DNA of 64,000 nt, from NCBI GenBank assembly GCA_035533815.1, contig DATLTB010000113.1, forward strand, positions 1 through 64,000, in the 5' to 3' direction. The stretch comes from JANWKA01 sp035533815 (GTDB taxonomy: Bacteria; Bacteroidota; Bacteroidia; Chitinophagales; Chitinophagaceae). Below the pieces are notes generated by a model that had not been told where the DNA came from, searched no databases, and worked only from the letters and a program-made list of their open reading frames with translations. Positions within the stretch are counted from its first letter, which is position 1. Each line of letters begins with the position of its first letter. The position numbers were made by a program, and so were the translations under genes. Positions 34,191 through 43,387 of this stretch are shown here, in pieces.

Positions 34191-34221
34191 CAAATATAGG
34201 TGATTTCGGGTTACCGGCCAA
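34191..34221 (-). promoter_or_regulatory. Promoter of rpmE2
   Basis: On the minus strand, TTG (34219-34221) is followed after exactly 20 bp by TATATTTG (34191-34198), an exact Bacteroidota -33/-7 pair. It lies 22 bp upstream of the rpmE2 ATG. This is the best promoter match I found in the window. Confidence 0.7.
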
Positions 34222-34236
34222 GGGTTAGGACTGCCT

Positions 34237-34728
34237 TCAGCTTTTCATATTCAGGAATTGCAGGGGAATCCCAAAATCACCTGACCTGCAATGGCGGATG
34301 ACTGCCTGAAGATCATCAATTTTCTTAGCGTTGACCCGGATGATATCATCCATGATCTGCCCCTGCACCTTTAACCCGCTTTCCTTGATTGCTTTGAGGA
34401 TCCGTTTGGCATCCTCCTGTTTCAGGCCATTGCGTATGGGGACTTCTTTTTTCACATGTTTCCCGCTCTGATAAGCTTCCCGGCTGAAGTCAAAAGCCAG
34501 GGGGTCCAAGCCCTGCTTGACTGAGCGGCTGACCAGCGCATCGGTCATCTGCCTCATCTTCATATCACTGTCAGATTCGAGAATCAGGCTCATTTCTTTC
34601 TTATTCAGTTCAATCTGCACATGGCTGTCCTTGAAATCAAACCGGTTGATGATTTCCTTTTTTACGGTATTTATGGTATTGTCCAGCACCTGGGGATCTA
34701 CCTTACTGACAATATCAAATGAGGGCAT
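34237..34728 (-). CDS. yajQ: YajQ-family nucleotide/cyclic di-GMP-binding protein
   Basis: 163 residues, the usual length. The N-terminus PSFDIVSKVDPQVLDNTINTV and the repeat-related LDPLAFDFS, VPIRNGLKQEDAKRILKAIKESGLKVQ and DDLQAVI segments are typical of the two-domain ferredoxin-like YajQ fold. In Xanthomonas a homologue binds cyclic di-GMP and a LysR regulator; in most bacteria the role is unclear. Upstream of rpmE2 on the same strand, with its own promoter between them. Confidence 0.93.
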   Translation of the reverse strand: MPSFDIVSKVDPQVLDNTINTVKKEIINRFDFKDSHVQIELNKKEMSLILESDSDMKMRQMTDALVSRSVKQGLDPLAFDFSREAYQSGKHVKKEVPIRNGLKQEDAKRILKAIKESGLKVQGQIMDDIIRVNAKKIDDLQAVIRHCRSGDFGIPLQFLNMKS

Positions 34729-34756
34729 GACCGAATGGGTTATTGGAAGCGAAGTT

Positions 34757-34787
34757 AAAAAAAACAGGGCACCTGGGCAACCTGTTT
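34757..34787 (-). terminator. Terminator after the DUF2807 gene
   Basis: Stem AAACAGG (34762-34768) with CCTGTTT (34781-34787), 12-nt loop; on the minus strand the stem is followed directly by an eight-base T-run (34757-34764). It begins within the stop codon region of the DUF2807 gene. Confidence 0.7.
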
Positions 34788-35514
34788 ATTCGCTGGAAAT
34801 CTTTCCCATGCCTGATATCACCTGGCTGATCTTTGGATTGCCCCGATAACGGATATTTCCCATTCCGGAAATAACCACCTTCATCTGGTCGCTGACATTC
34901 ACCTCTGCATTTCCCATCCCGGAAATCTGAATGTCACAGGTCTTGCTCAGGAGTCCTAATGCATTTACCTCAGCACGCCCTGAAATAGCATAGGCGGATT
35001 TTGGGGATGCCCCTTCCAGTTTGATATCCGCTGATCCGGAAACAACCGTTTGGATATCATTACCGATTAGATTCAGGTTCAGCTTCGATCTGCCGCTGAC
35101 GGTGATATTCAGGTCCGACACTTTAAGCTGGCTTTTGCTTTCGAATGATCCGGTTCCGCTGGAACTCAGCTTCTTCAGATCAGGTAGGGTGATATAAATT
35201 TTGACCGGATCAGCAGAATGAATGAGTACATTATTCCGCGTATGAAGATCCAGGTTTTTTCCATCCCGGGTGGTCAGGATATCTGACAGGAGGTTCTCAT
35301 CCGCTTTCACCTTTACGGAAGCCGGGCTACCCTGGCTGATAAAGACCTGGAAATTCCCGGAACTCTGGATACCTGTGAATGAACCCGAAATATTCCGGCT
35401 TTCCGTTTTAATTTTGCCATCCCCGCTGATGCGGGTAACCTGGGCATTTGCAGGCTGATAAAGGCCGGTGATCATCAGGACAAGCCCGGCAAAGGTCATC
35501 AAGATAGATTTCAT
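34786..35514 (-). CDS. DUF2807 (GIN head domain) secreted adhesin-like protein
   Basis: 242 residues with a signal peptide (cleavage after PANAQ). The rest is the right-handed beta-helix head domain of DUF2807: short strands rich in S, G and N (GNFQVFISQGSPASVKVKADENL, SGTGSFESKSQL, ISGMGNAEVNVSDQMKVVISGMGN). Periplasmic or cell-surface location is expected. It follows the DUF4097-like gene by 163 bp, so it may belong to the sigma-factor operon or to its own unit. Function in the family is unknown; adhesion is only the family label. Confidence 0.85.
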   Translation of the reverse strand: MKSILMTFAGLVLMITGLYQPANAQVTRISGDGKIKTESRNISGSFTGIQSSGNFQVFISQGSPASVKVKADENLLSDILTTRDGKNLDLHTRNNVLIHSADPVKIYITLPDLKKLSSSGTGSFESKSQLKVSDLNITVSGRSKLNLNLIGNDIQTVVSGSADIKLEGASPKSAYAISGRAEVNALGLLSKTCDIQISGMGNAEVNVSDQMKVVISGMGNIRYRGNPKISQVISGMGKISSE

Positions 35515-35677
35515 AGAATAAAATTTAAATTTAAAGTTTTCTTATCCTGTTTTTGTATTCCCCCAATTTGCATGGCTGGTACCCCGCCATCAGCTTTGTT
35601 CTTGGGTACCGCCATGATCCGCATCTAAAATCTGATCAGTCCCCGGGTCCCCAGCCTGAGGCCAAAGACCTTCCTGA

Positions 35678-36778
35678 TCAAGGGGACTTCAGGACCAGGT
35701 CTGCATAAGTCCCATGAAAACTGATCAGGGGAGAAAGTTCATTCGCCCCATCACCCAAGCCACTGAAACTTTTTTTTGCGCCTTGGGTATTGCTGATCAC
35801 ATTTTTAAAAGGAATATTCCCCGTCTTTAAATTTCCATAGGACAAATTTGCCTCCAGCTGGAATGCGGTTCCGGGAGAAATGCCCAGGTACACTCCTCCA
35901 TAGGTACTTGTCACACTGATCTTCCGGAAATCCTTGCCCAGGGTCCCCACCTTAAAATCCCCATAGTCCATATGCAAGTCTGCACTACCGTCCAATTTCC
36001 CAATCCGGTAATGGGTATAGTCGGATTCCCCGCTGAGATCGGTGAGCTGATCAATCTGCACCTCATCATAATCGGAATGCAGGGAAAAAGTGCCTACCTT
36101 TTGCAACCGGTAATTACTATAATCGGATCTCGTACTGATAGACCCGGTCTCTTCATTATCCAGGGTGGAATATTTTGCGGACAGATTAATACTGACCGCA
36201 TGACTGATCGTTCCCTTGGAATAGTCCATTCTCACCGTCAATGGTTCGCTGATGCCGTCCAGGTCAAATCGACAATAGTTCATCGCCAGATTAAAGGGGC
36301 AACTGATGGTATCCGCAGTCACATCCCCATAATTATTCTCCACATCCAGCATGCGAAGAGAAGCTGGCACATACACTTCATAATCAATGTTCACATAACT
36401 ACCCGTTTTATCCGGGGCACCGCTGAACAATAGATGCCAGAGGGATGATAAACCTGCTGAAGGCTTGTTGTAGCTGGTGGAAATACTGACATCCCCCTGG
36501 TCAGCGGCCTGACTGGCATCAATATTGACCAAATCCGCAATCTGTTCCGCTTCATGAAGATCCTGGCCATAGCCACTGACAATAATGGTAGCCTGTACTT
36601 CATTTTTATTCCAGGTATGCAGGGCAATCCTGCCGTATTTATTGCCCAGGTGTAGCAGATCTTTATCCTTTAGCTGGTAATCCTTGTGTATTGTTTTGCG
36701 GTACACCACCTTATTGGGATGAGCGGCTACCAGGAAGGGCAACATGACCGAGAATAAGGCAACGGGTATTTTTTTCAT
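35678..36778 (-). CDS. DUF4097-like secreted beta-helix protein
   Basis: 366 residues with a signal peptide (about 1-19, cleavage after VAAHP). The body is a ladder of short strands with a conserved tyrosine at about 18-22-residue spacing: NNYGDV, MNYCRF, MDYSKG, AKYSTL, SDYSNY, HSDYDEV, SDYTHY, MDYGDF, STYGGV, LSYGNL. This is the repetitive beta-helix of DUF4097/adhesin-type proteins. It starts 2 bp after the anti-sigma-like gene ends, so it is in the sigma-factor operon and probably its envelope output or sensor. Exact function unknown. Confidence 0.8.
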   Translation of the reverse strand: MKKIPVALFSVMLPFLVAAHPNKVVYRKTIHKDYQLKDKDLLHLGNKYGRIALHTWNKNEVQATIIVSGYGQDLHEAEQIADLVNIDASQAADQGDVSISTSYNKPSAGLSSLWHLLFSGAPDKTGSYVNIDYEVYVPASLRMLDVENNYGDVTADTISCPFNLAMNYCRFDLDGISEPLTVRMDYSKGTISHAVSINLSAKYSTLDNEETGSISTRSDYSNYRLQKVGTFSLHSDYDEVQIDQLTDLSGESDYTHYRIGKLDGSADLHMDYGDFKVGTLGKDFRKISVTSTYGGVYLGISPGTAFQLEANLSYGNLKTGNIPFKNVISNTQGAKKSFSGLGDGANELSPLISFHGTYADLVLKSP

Positions 36779-36780
36779 GG

Positions 36781-37311
36781 TTATCCTTTATTTGTTCCTT
36801 GAATGGATTTGCGGACGGTGTGGTTGATCCGGTCCAGTATTTCCAGCCTGGTCTGGTAATACTGGTGAACAGCTGCCTGTACCTGCTCATCCCCGGGATT
36901 TTCCTGAAAAGCCCTTTCGAGCCGGATATAAGCGGGATCCCGGAGTTCGGACTGAACCAGGTCTTCCGCACTAAAAGTCGATTTATGTCCTGTCTGCGAC
37001 CGGATCAACGCGATTTTCCGGGTGATCTGCCTATTATAATAATGCTGCATAGCTGACCAGGGTGCCGGTAGTACAGATCCGGCGCTTTCCCTGATCCGGA
37101 CCAGCCGGATACCTCCGGTCATGCCCAGGATCAGCAGGATCAGGGCTGCCAATTTCCATTTGTAGCCCCGCAGCCCGGTAATGAGGCGAAATGGGGGTTT
37201 TTTACCCAACACCCGATCGACCCTGAACCAAACCTGCTTCCCGGGAACCTGGTCATCAAAAACCTCCCGGTTCTCCCGGATAAACTGTTCCAACTGGACT
37301 CCTGTTTTCAT
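36781..37311 (-). CDS. Probable anti-sigma factor, single-pass membrane protein
   Basis: 176 residues. A cytoplasmic N-terminal part (QLEQFIRENREVFDDQ) is followed by one membrane helix (about 50-68, KLAALILLILGMTGGI) and a periplasmic helical domain (YYNRQITRKIALIRSQ). It overlaps the ECF sigma gene by 4 bp (ATGA) and the next gene follows after 2 bp, strong signs of coupled translation. N-terminal motif EQFIRENREVFDD is typical of Bacteroidota anti-sigma proteins. Role inferred from position and topology. Confidence 0.75.
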   Translation of the reverse strand: MKTGVQLEQFIRENREVFDDQVPGKQVWFRVDRVLGKKPPFRLITGLRGYKWKLAALILLILGMTGGIRLVRIRESAGSVLPAPWSAMQHYYNRQITRKIALIRSQTGHKSTFSAEDLVQSELRDPAYIRLERAFQENPGDEQVQAAVHQYYQTRLEILDRINHTVRKSIQGTNKG

Positions 37312-37871
37312 GATGGGCTGGTTAAATCCATTTCCTTGATCTGCAGCAGCTGCATTATTTTCTTCCTAGCCCGGTGGTACTGGGTTTTGGCCGCAGATTC
37401 CGAGATGCCAAGCAGGTCCGCTATTTCCCGGTGAGTATGCTGTTCCAACAGGTACAAATTAAATACGATCCGGTATTGATCTGGAAGCTGTTGGATGGTT
37501 TCCTTAATCCTATCTACAGCCAGGGTAAACTCCCCTTCGTCCATAACTTCCTCTTCTGGGAATTCGGAGGATTCATCCATGGCAATCCAGCTGATCTTTT
37601 TTTTCTTCCATTGATTCAGACATTGATTGATGACAATCCGCTTTATCCAGGCACCCACACTGGATTCTCCCCGAAAACCACTGATATGGGTAAAAACCTG
37701 TATAAATGACTCCTGAAGGACATCCTCTGCATCCATCTGGCTCCCGAGCATTCGCAGGCTTATATTATACATGGCCTTCGCATACTGATCATACAGCTGC
37801 CGGAAGGCAAGCCTGTCTCCATTCCTGCAGCGCTCCACCAAAATATCCCTGACCTGCGAATCATTCACCAT
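37308..37871 (-). CDS. ECF-type RNA polymerase sigma factor
   Basis: 187 residues from ATG 37871 (MVNDSQVRDILVER); the frame extends to 37895 without added similarity. Region 2 is at about 18-90 (FRQLYDQYAKAMYNISLRMLG, DAEDVLQESFIQVF) and region 4 at about 125-180 (LPDQYRIVFNLYLLEQHTHREIA, ISESAAKTQYHRARKKI). No region 3, as for ECF sigmas. It leads an operon with the membrane anti-sigma and the DUF4097-like protein, implying response to an envelope signal. Confidence 0.93.
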   Translation of the reverse strand: MVNDSQVRDILVERCRNGDRLAFRQLYDQYAKAMYNISLRMLGSQMDAEDVLQESFIQVFTHISGFRGESSVGAWIKRIVINQCLNQWKKKKISWIAMDESSEFPEEEVMDEGEFTLAVDRIKETIQQLPDQYRIVFNLYLLEQHTHREIADLLGISESAAKTQYHRARKKIMQLLQIKEMDLTSPS

Positions 37872-38091
37872 AGTACCATGCTGAAATAAAGACAAGGAAT
37901 TCTCAAAAAGTTACCGCTTAAATGGACTTAAAGGTAAATAAAAGCCTTCCGGGCGATCAGGTACCATCCAGGATGACCCGGGTCAATTGGTTTACTTTGG
38001 GAAAAACGGAGTTCGGTTTTTTCCTATCCATAGGATATATTCCATCCAATGCTATCCGGGAGTTTAAAATGACGGCCAATACCAGAAAAGT

Positions 38092-40545
38092 TTATTTTTT
38101 GATCCGGTTTTCCTCCTCCTGAATACCGGTATGCATGGTCGCAGGGGCCTTGGGGTTTTTCTTTCCGAAATGCCAGGTTAGGGTCAGGTTAGCCCTGGTG
38201 AAGCTCCACCTTTCCGATAAGTATAGGTTCATCACCCCATAATTTGCACTGAGCCGGTTATACCAGGAATTAAAAATATCATTCACATTGAGCTTCAGAT
38301 CGGCCTTGTGATGCCATAAAGATTTTTCCAGTCCCGCATCCATTTCATACTGAGATTTTATCCGGAATACCCCATAGGCAAGCGGGGATTGGTACCTCAT
38401 AGATAGTTCTGCTTTCCAATTACCCGGCAGCTTAATACTGTTATCCGCATTGGCATCCAGGGAGGCTTGCGCATTGTTGAGGTTCCCCCCCAGGAAGTCC
38501 CGGGCAATGAACTGCATGTAAAAAGCATCCAGGCTGAGATTGACCGTCCACCATTTGCTGAGGTCCAGCGGTGCGCTGAATGACAGGTCCCACACATTGC
38601 GGGCTGTCAGATTAACCCGGATCGCCTTGGTTATTTTGCCCGTAGAATCCACAGGCTGGGTGGTCTGTACCATGGGATCCCGGGTATGGCTATAAGACAG
38701 GGAGGTGGAATAGATTCCTTTGAAAATATGGGTAATTGAAAAATTATTGGTGTATTGCGGATTAAGGAACGGGTTGCCCTGCTGATAGGTGTATTGATCC
38801 AGGAAAAAAAGGAAGGGATTGAGGTCCTGGTAATCAGGCCGGTCAATCCGCCTGCTGTAGGAAAAGGTAAGCTGATTGGATGAGGATAACTTCCGGGAAA
38901 CAAATGCCGTCGGAAACAGGTCCAGGTAGCTCCGGTTGACCACCTGCCCCGTCGTGAGTGAATTACCCATGGAACGGGTCTGTTCGGCCCTCAGGCCCAG
39001 CTGAATGCTCATCCGGGAAAAATCCCGGTGTACATTGATATAAGCTGCATTGATATTTTCGTTGTACACAAAGTGATTGGTCAGCGAATTATCCTTCAGC
39101 CAGGTTCCCAAAGCCAGTGAATCAAATAACAGGTTGTTGTCCGTGGATACCCAGCTGGTTTTCCAGCCTGCTTCGAATTTTCCTTTGCCAAAAATGGGCT
39201 GGGAATAGTCCATCCGGGCAGATCGGATGATGATTGTGGATGGCGCATTGCTTCGCAGGTAAACGGGTTGTTCCGAGGGATTTCCTGCCTGGTCATAATA
39301 ATAATTGTTGATCTGCTGAACCTGAAGACTGCCAAAATCTGAATAATCCAGGTCTATTTCCAATTCCCTGCCGCTGGTGTCAAATGCCCGTTTATAGCTG
39401 GCATCATAGGTGATGCTGTTATAGCGGTTCCTGTATAAGCTGGAGACATACAGGCTGGAATCTGTCAACCCCTGACTATCCTGGATATCTGTACCGTTTC
39501 CCACACTGGTATGCACCAGGTTATTGAAGCCGGTGACCATAAAACCGAAGCTATTCCGTTTATCCAGACTGATATCCATACCCAGCTTCCAATCCTGATC
39601 CAGTTCCCGGTTAATGATGAGCGAATGCTGCTGAAATATGGATGCTGTTTTTCCGGCATTGACCCAGCGGGTCAGGTTCAGCCAATCGGGTCTGTCGGAC
39701 CAGCTGGCATTATAATTACCATAGATATTGAACTTCCCCGCCATTTCATTCAGATTGATCCCCGAATTATACCCGGGAAAACCTCCGAAGGCAATACCCG
39801 TGGAAGTCCCGGCCATCACGCTTCCATTGAATCCCGCCTCTGAATTCTTTTTCAACTGGATATTGATAATGCCGGCACTGCCAGCCGCATCGTATTTAGC
39901 GGGAGGATTGGTCATTAGGACAATCTGGTTTATTGACCCGGACGGCATGTTGTTCAGCATACTGGCCAGATCGGCAGCGGAAAGATAACTGAGCTTGCCG
40001 TCAATCATGACCTGGACTCCCTGTTTACCCTGCAGGGATATATTTCCATCCTTATCCACATATACTCCCGGAACCTTTCGCAATACATCCATTGCCGTTT
40101 CCCCGGAGCTGACAATACTGTTGGCTACATGGATAATGGTCCTGTCCAGCCGGTGCTCAATAAATGGTTTTGTGGCCGTTATATTCACCCCTTGGAGCAA
40201 TTTTCCTTTGATTGGCAAAACGAGGGCCGGAAGAACCCTGTTTGTTGCTACAGGGTTCACCCGGAAAACCCGGCTGTACACACGCTGGTATCCGATGGCT
40301 GTAACGGAAATCAGGTAAGCGCCGGCGGGAATCTCCTGAAAATGGTAGATTCCGGCAGAATCCGTGATATCTCCGGACACAAAAGAGGAATCCCCTGACT
40401 TTAGGAGATTGACAGTGGCATAGGGAACAGGACTCCCCCCAGGATCTGTCACTTTGCCGGTGATTTTGTGAGATATTCCTCCATTTGCTAAAATGGACTG
40501 ACCGAAAAAAACAGCTGATGCCATAAAAGTATGCCATACACTCAT
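38092..40545 (-). CDS. Outer-membrane beta-barrel (TonB-dependent receptor-like) protein, paralogue 1
   Basis: 817 residues. Signal peptide, then a carboxypeptidase-regulatory-like domain (about 27-115, ITGKVTDPGGSPVPYATVNLL), a plug-like region (about 125-235) with VMIDGKLSYLSAADLASML and PPAKYDAAGSAGIINI, then the OMP_b-brl_3 barrel (to residue 795) and a polar tail IQEEENRIKK. It lacks the long plug-barrel signature of SusC, so belongs to the OMP_b-brl_3 group. The adjacent gene upstream is a same-length paralogue, 153 bp away. Ligand unknown; no SusD, enzyme or signalling gene adjoins. Confidence 0.88.
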   Translation of the reverse strand: MSVWHTFMASAVFFGQSILANGGISHKITGKVTDPGGSPVPYATVNLLKSGDSSFVSGDITDSAGIYHFQEIPAGAYLISVTAIGYQRVYSRVFRVNPVATNRVLPALVLPIKGKLLQGVNITATKPFIEHRLDRTIIHVANSIVSSGETAMDVLRKVPGVYVDKDGNISLQGKQGVQVMIDGKLSYLSAADLASMLNNMPSGSINQIVLMTNPPAKYDAAGSAGIINIQLKKNSEAGFNGSVMAGTSTGIAFGGFPGYNSGINLNEMAGKFNIYGNYNASWSDRPDWLNLTRWVNAGKTASIFQQHSLIINRELDQDWKLGMDISLDKRNSFGFMVTGFNNLVHTSVGNGTDIQDSQGLTDSSLYVSSLYRNRYNSITYDASYKRAFDTSGRELEIDLDYSDFGSLQVQQINNYYYDQAGNPSEQPVYLRSNAPSTIIIRSARMDYSQPIFGKGKFEAGWKTSWVSTDNNLLFDSLALGTWLKDNSLTNHFVYNENINAAYINVHRDFSRMSIQLGLRAEQTRSMGNSLTTGQVVNRSYLDLFPTAFVSRKLSSSNQLTFSYSRRIDRPDYQDLNPFLFFLDQYTYQQGNPFLNPQYTNNFSITHIFKGIYSTSLSYSHTRDPMVQTTQPVDSTGKITKAIRVNLTARNVWDLSFSAPLDLSKWWTVNLSLDAFYMQFIARDFLGGNLNNAQASLDANADNSIKLPGNWKAELSMRYQSPLAYGVFRIKSQYEMDAGLEKSLWHHKADLKLNVNDIFNSWYNRLSANYGVMNLYLSERWSFTRANLTLTWHFGKKNPKAPATMHTGIQEEENRIKK

Positions 40546-40698
40546 GAGGAAGGATTATTAAAGATTAATCTATTGACGATAAATAGCCTCATTATGTTAC
40601 ATGGTTCTTAAGGCTCCAGCAGGGCCAGATGTCGGCACAAAAAGAGTACCTCCCAAACCGGATCCCCTCGACCAGCTGGCAGGTACAGCAGGTACAGA

Positions 40699-43164
40699 TT
40701 AATGTTTTATCCGGGATTGCTCGGCATCAATGGATGATCGGTGTCTTTGTACCTGGTTAATTTTACCTTTCGAAAAATGGTAGGTGAAACTCAAATTGAC
40801 CATCCGGCTATCCCAGTGATTATTCACAAAAACATGAATATTCTGATAATTCATATTCCCGGTGAAATGCTGGGTATCGAAAATATCATTGACATTCAGT
40901 TTGATGGTACCCCGCTTATTCAGGATCGATTTCTCCATTCCGCCGGAAATCTCATACCTGGGTTCGCCGGTCAATAGTCCCTCCACCGCTGCGGATTGGT
41001 AATATCCGCTCAGTTCAAGGGAATAACCTTTAGGCAGGGTAAAGGTATTGGTGCTGTTGAACATCCAACTTAACATGCCGTCCTGAAAAGGGGTGCCCAG
41101 GTATATGCCCTGGTACAGGTTATCAAATATATTCAGGTAATCATTGGTCATCCACCACCTGGTAATACCCAGATTGGCTGAGATCGCCAGACCCACATGG
41201 GTAAGTGAAGCCAGGTTATCTTTGGTCTGGTAGGTTATTTTAGAAGAATCGACCTGGTTTAGCACGTTGGATATGACATTCCTGGTCCGGGAATAGTTCA
41301 GGGTGGTGTTCAGTATTCCCTGATAGGAATGGGTAAGTTCAATGGAATTGGTGAGCTGGGGTTGCAGGAAAGGGTTGCCCACCTCGTAAGTATAGGGATC
41401 CAGGTAATACCGGAATGGGTTGAGATCCTGATAATCGGGTCGGTCGATCCTCCTGGCATAGGAAAATCCTACCGTATTGTCCTTATTTAATTTCCTGGAC
41501 AAATAAATCGTGGGGAAAAGCTGGATGTAATTCCGGCTGACGGTGGAATCAATGGTAAATTGCTGCCCTCTGGAAATGGTTTGTTCCCCGCGAAGGCCTA
41601 TCTGCAGGCTGTACCCTTTGGAAAAGGTTTTACTGAAATTGATATAGGCTGCATTGATGTTTTCGGTGTACTTGAAATGGTTGGTTGCCGAATCAAATAA
41701 CCAGGCTCCGTTATCCTGGTAAAAATATTGCACGTTGTTATCCGAGGTCACGAAACTGGTTTTCAGTCCGGCTTCCAGCTTAGCCTGGCGCCCCAGGGGA
41801 TGGGTGAAATCAATTTTGGCGGTATGGATGCTGATTAATGAAGGGAGCGTGCCTTTCCGGATCTCTGGGTTGAGCATCCCTGCCAATTTTTCCATATTTC
41901 CCAATGAATCAAAAGTATTGGTCAAAAACTGCTGTTGGTTAAGGTTATTGAACCGGGAATAAGCCATATCTGCATCCAGTTCCGTACCTGAAGTATCGAG
42001 TTTCCCCTGGTAATTCAGGTCATAGGTGATATTACTCCAGCGGTCCTGGGATTGGTTATGGGTCAGAGCCTGGGATTGCAGCGATCCATCCGGATTTTCT
42101 ATGAGGGTATTGGAATTCGTATTCACTTCTTCCGGGTTGATCACCGCATTGACCATGACCCCGATGGTATTTTGCTTATTGAGGAAGTAATCCACCCCGG
42201 CTTTCAGGTCATGATTTTCAGATGGATTCCGGTTGATGGAAGTCTGGATGAACTTAGCACTGAGCGATCCGGAAGGACCATCATTGAAATCCCGGATCAG
42301 GTCCAGCTGATTATACCAGACTTGCCGGGAAAAATCATAGTTGCCATATACATTGAATTTCCCGCTCCTATAGTTCAGATTGGCTCCCCCATTTTCCCGG
42401 TTGTAGATGCCCTGACCATACCCAGCCGTGATGCTGCCATTCCATCCCCGCATTTTATTTTTCCGGGTGATGATATTAATGATCCCGGCATTACCGGCCG
42501 CATCATATTTGGCTGAAGGCTGAGTCATCAATTCTATTCGGGCGATGGAAGAAGCATTCATGGTCTTGAGCATATTGACTACCTGCTGCTGGGAAAGATA
42601 GGTCTGCCGCCCATCAATCATGATCAATACCCCGGCTTTTCCATTGAGGCTGATCTGGTCATTATTATCTACGGAAACCCCCGGTGATTTTTTGAGGATC
42701 TCCAGGGCATTGCTCCCCGCACTGACAATGCTGTTTTCCACATTCACAATGGTCTTGTCCGCCTGGTACTCCACGAATGGTTTCTGACTGGTAATGTTCA
42801 CCCCTCTAAGGGTCCGGCTATTATCCTCCAGCACCAGGATGATACTAGCCCCGGCAGAATCCCCTTTCCACAAAAAAACCGGACTATATTTGGTGGAATA
42901 GCCAAGTTCTGAAGCTTTCAGCAGGTATTTCCCGGGTGGAAGACCAGGTATGGAAAATTGGCCCTCCTTTCCCGTGGCTGTTCCTTTTATCAGGGAAGAA
43001 TCCCTGGCCTGGAGGATCATTACTGTGGCAAATGGAATCCCCTGACCGCCCCCGTCTACAATTTGCCCATTAACCTCCTGATTACGCTTAATTTGTCCCC
43101 TGGCCTGGCCAAATGGGAAATAAATCAGCAAGGATGAAATACAAATTAATAAAATACGCTTCAT
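40699..43164 (-). CDS. Outer-membrane beta-barrel (TonB-dependent receptor-like) protein, paralogue 2
   Basis: 821 residues, same order as its neighbour: signal peptide, regulatory-like domain (about 30-115, VNGQIVDGGGQGIPFATVMIL), plug-like region with VLIMIDGRQTYLSQQQ and PSAKYDAAGNAGIINI, barrel, and a tail IDAEQSRIKH. The two proteins share these landmarks and the C-terminal FTYHF...K pattern (this one SFTYHFSKGKIN), indicating tandem duplication. Substrate specificity unknown. The upstream gap 43165-43387 shows no clear promoter. Confidence 0.88.
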   Translation of the reverse strand: MKRILLICISSLLIYFPFGQARGQIKRNQEVNGQIVDGGGQGIPFATVMILQARDSSLIKGTATGKEGQFSIPGLPPGKYLLKASELGYSTKYSPVFLWKGDSAGASIILVLEDNSRTLRGVNITSQKPFVEYQADKTIVNVENSIVSAGSNALEILKKSPGVSVDNNDQISLNGKAGVLIMIDGRQTYLSQQQVVNMLKTMNASSIARIELMTQPSAKYDAAGNAGIINIITRKNKMRGWNGSITAGYGQGIYNRENGGANLNYRSGKFNVYGNYDFSRQVWYNQLDLIRDFNDGPSGSLSAKFIQTSINRNPSENHDLKAGVDYFLNKQNTIGVMVNAVINPEEVNTNSNTLIENPDGSLQSQALTHNQSQDRWSNITYDLNYQGKLDTSGTELDADMAYSRFNNLNQQQFLTNTFDSLGNMEKLAGMLNPEIRKGTLPSLISIHTAKIDFTHPLGRQAKLEAGLKTSFVTSDNNVQYFYQDNGAWLFDSATNHFKYTENINAAYINFSKTFSKGYSLQIGLRGEQTISRGQQFTIDSTVSRNYIQLFPTIYLSRKLNKDNTVGFSYARRIDRPDYQDLNPFRYYLDPYTYEVGNPFLQPQLTNSIELTHSYQGILNTTLNYSRTRNVISNVLNQVDSSKITYQTKDNLASLTHVGLAISANLGITRWWMTNDYLNIFDNLYQGIYLGTPFQDGMLSWMFNSTNTFTLPKGYSLELSGYYQSAAVEGLLTGEPRYEISGGMEKSILNKRGTIKLNVNDIFDTQHFTGNMNYQNIHVFVNNHWDSRMVNLSFTYHFSKGKINQVQRHRSSIDAEQSRIKH

Positions 43165-43387
43165 CTTAAATATTGTTTATAAGATAATTAAACATTTTAC
43201 AGAACTAAGCATCAATAATTACAGGGCTAAAGTAAGTAGTATATTATGCATAGAACTAACACATACACAAACGGTAGCTATCCCAGGATAAGCGGCAAAT
43301 CTGATTAAGGAATAATGGGAAGCAGGAAAGAGGGACTGATCATTCCCGGAAGGAATGAAGAGGGATCAGCATGAACCAGGCATATAG

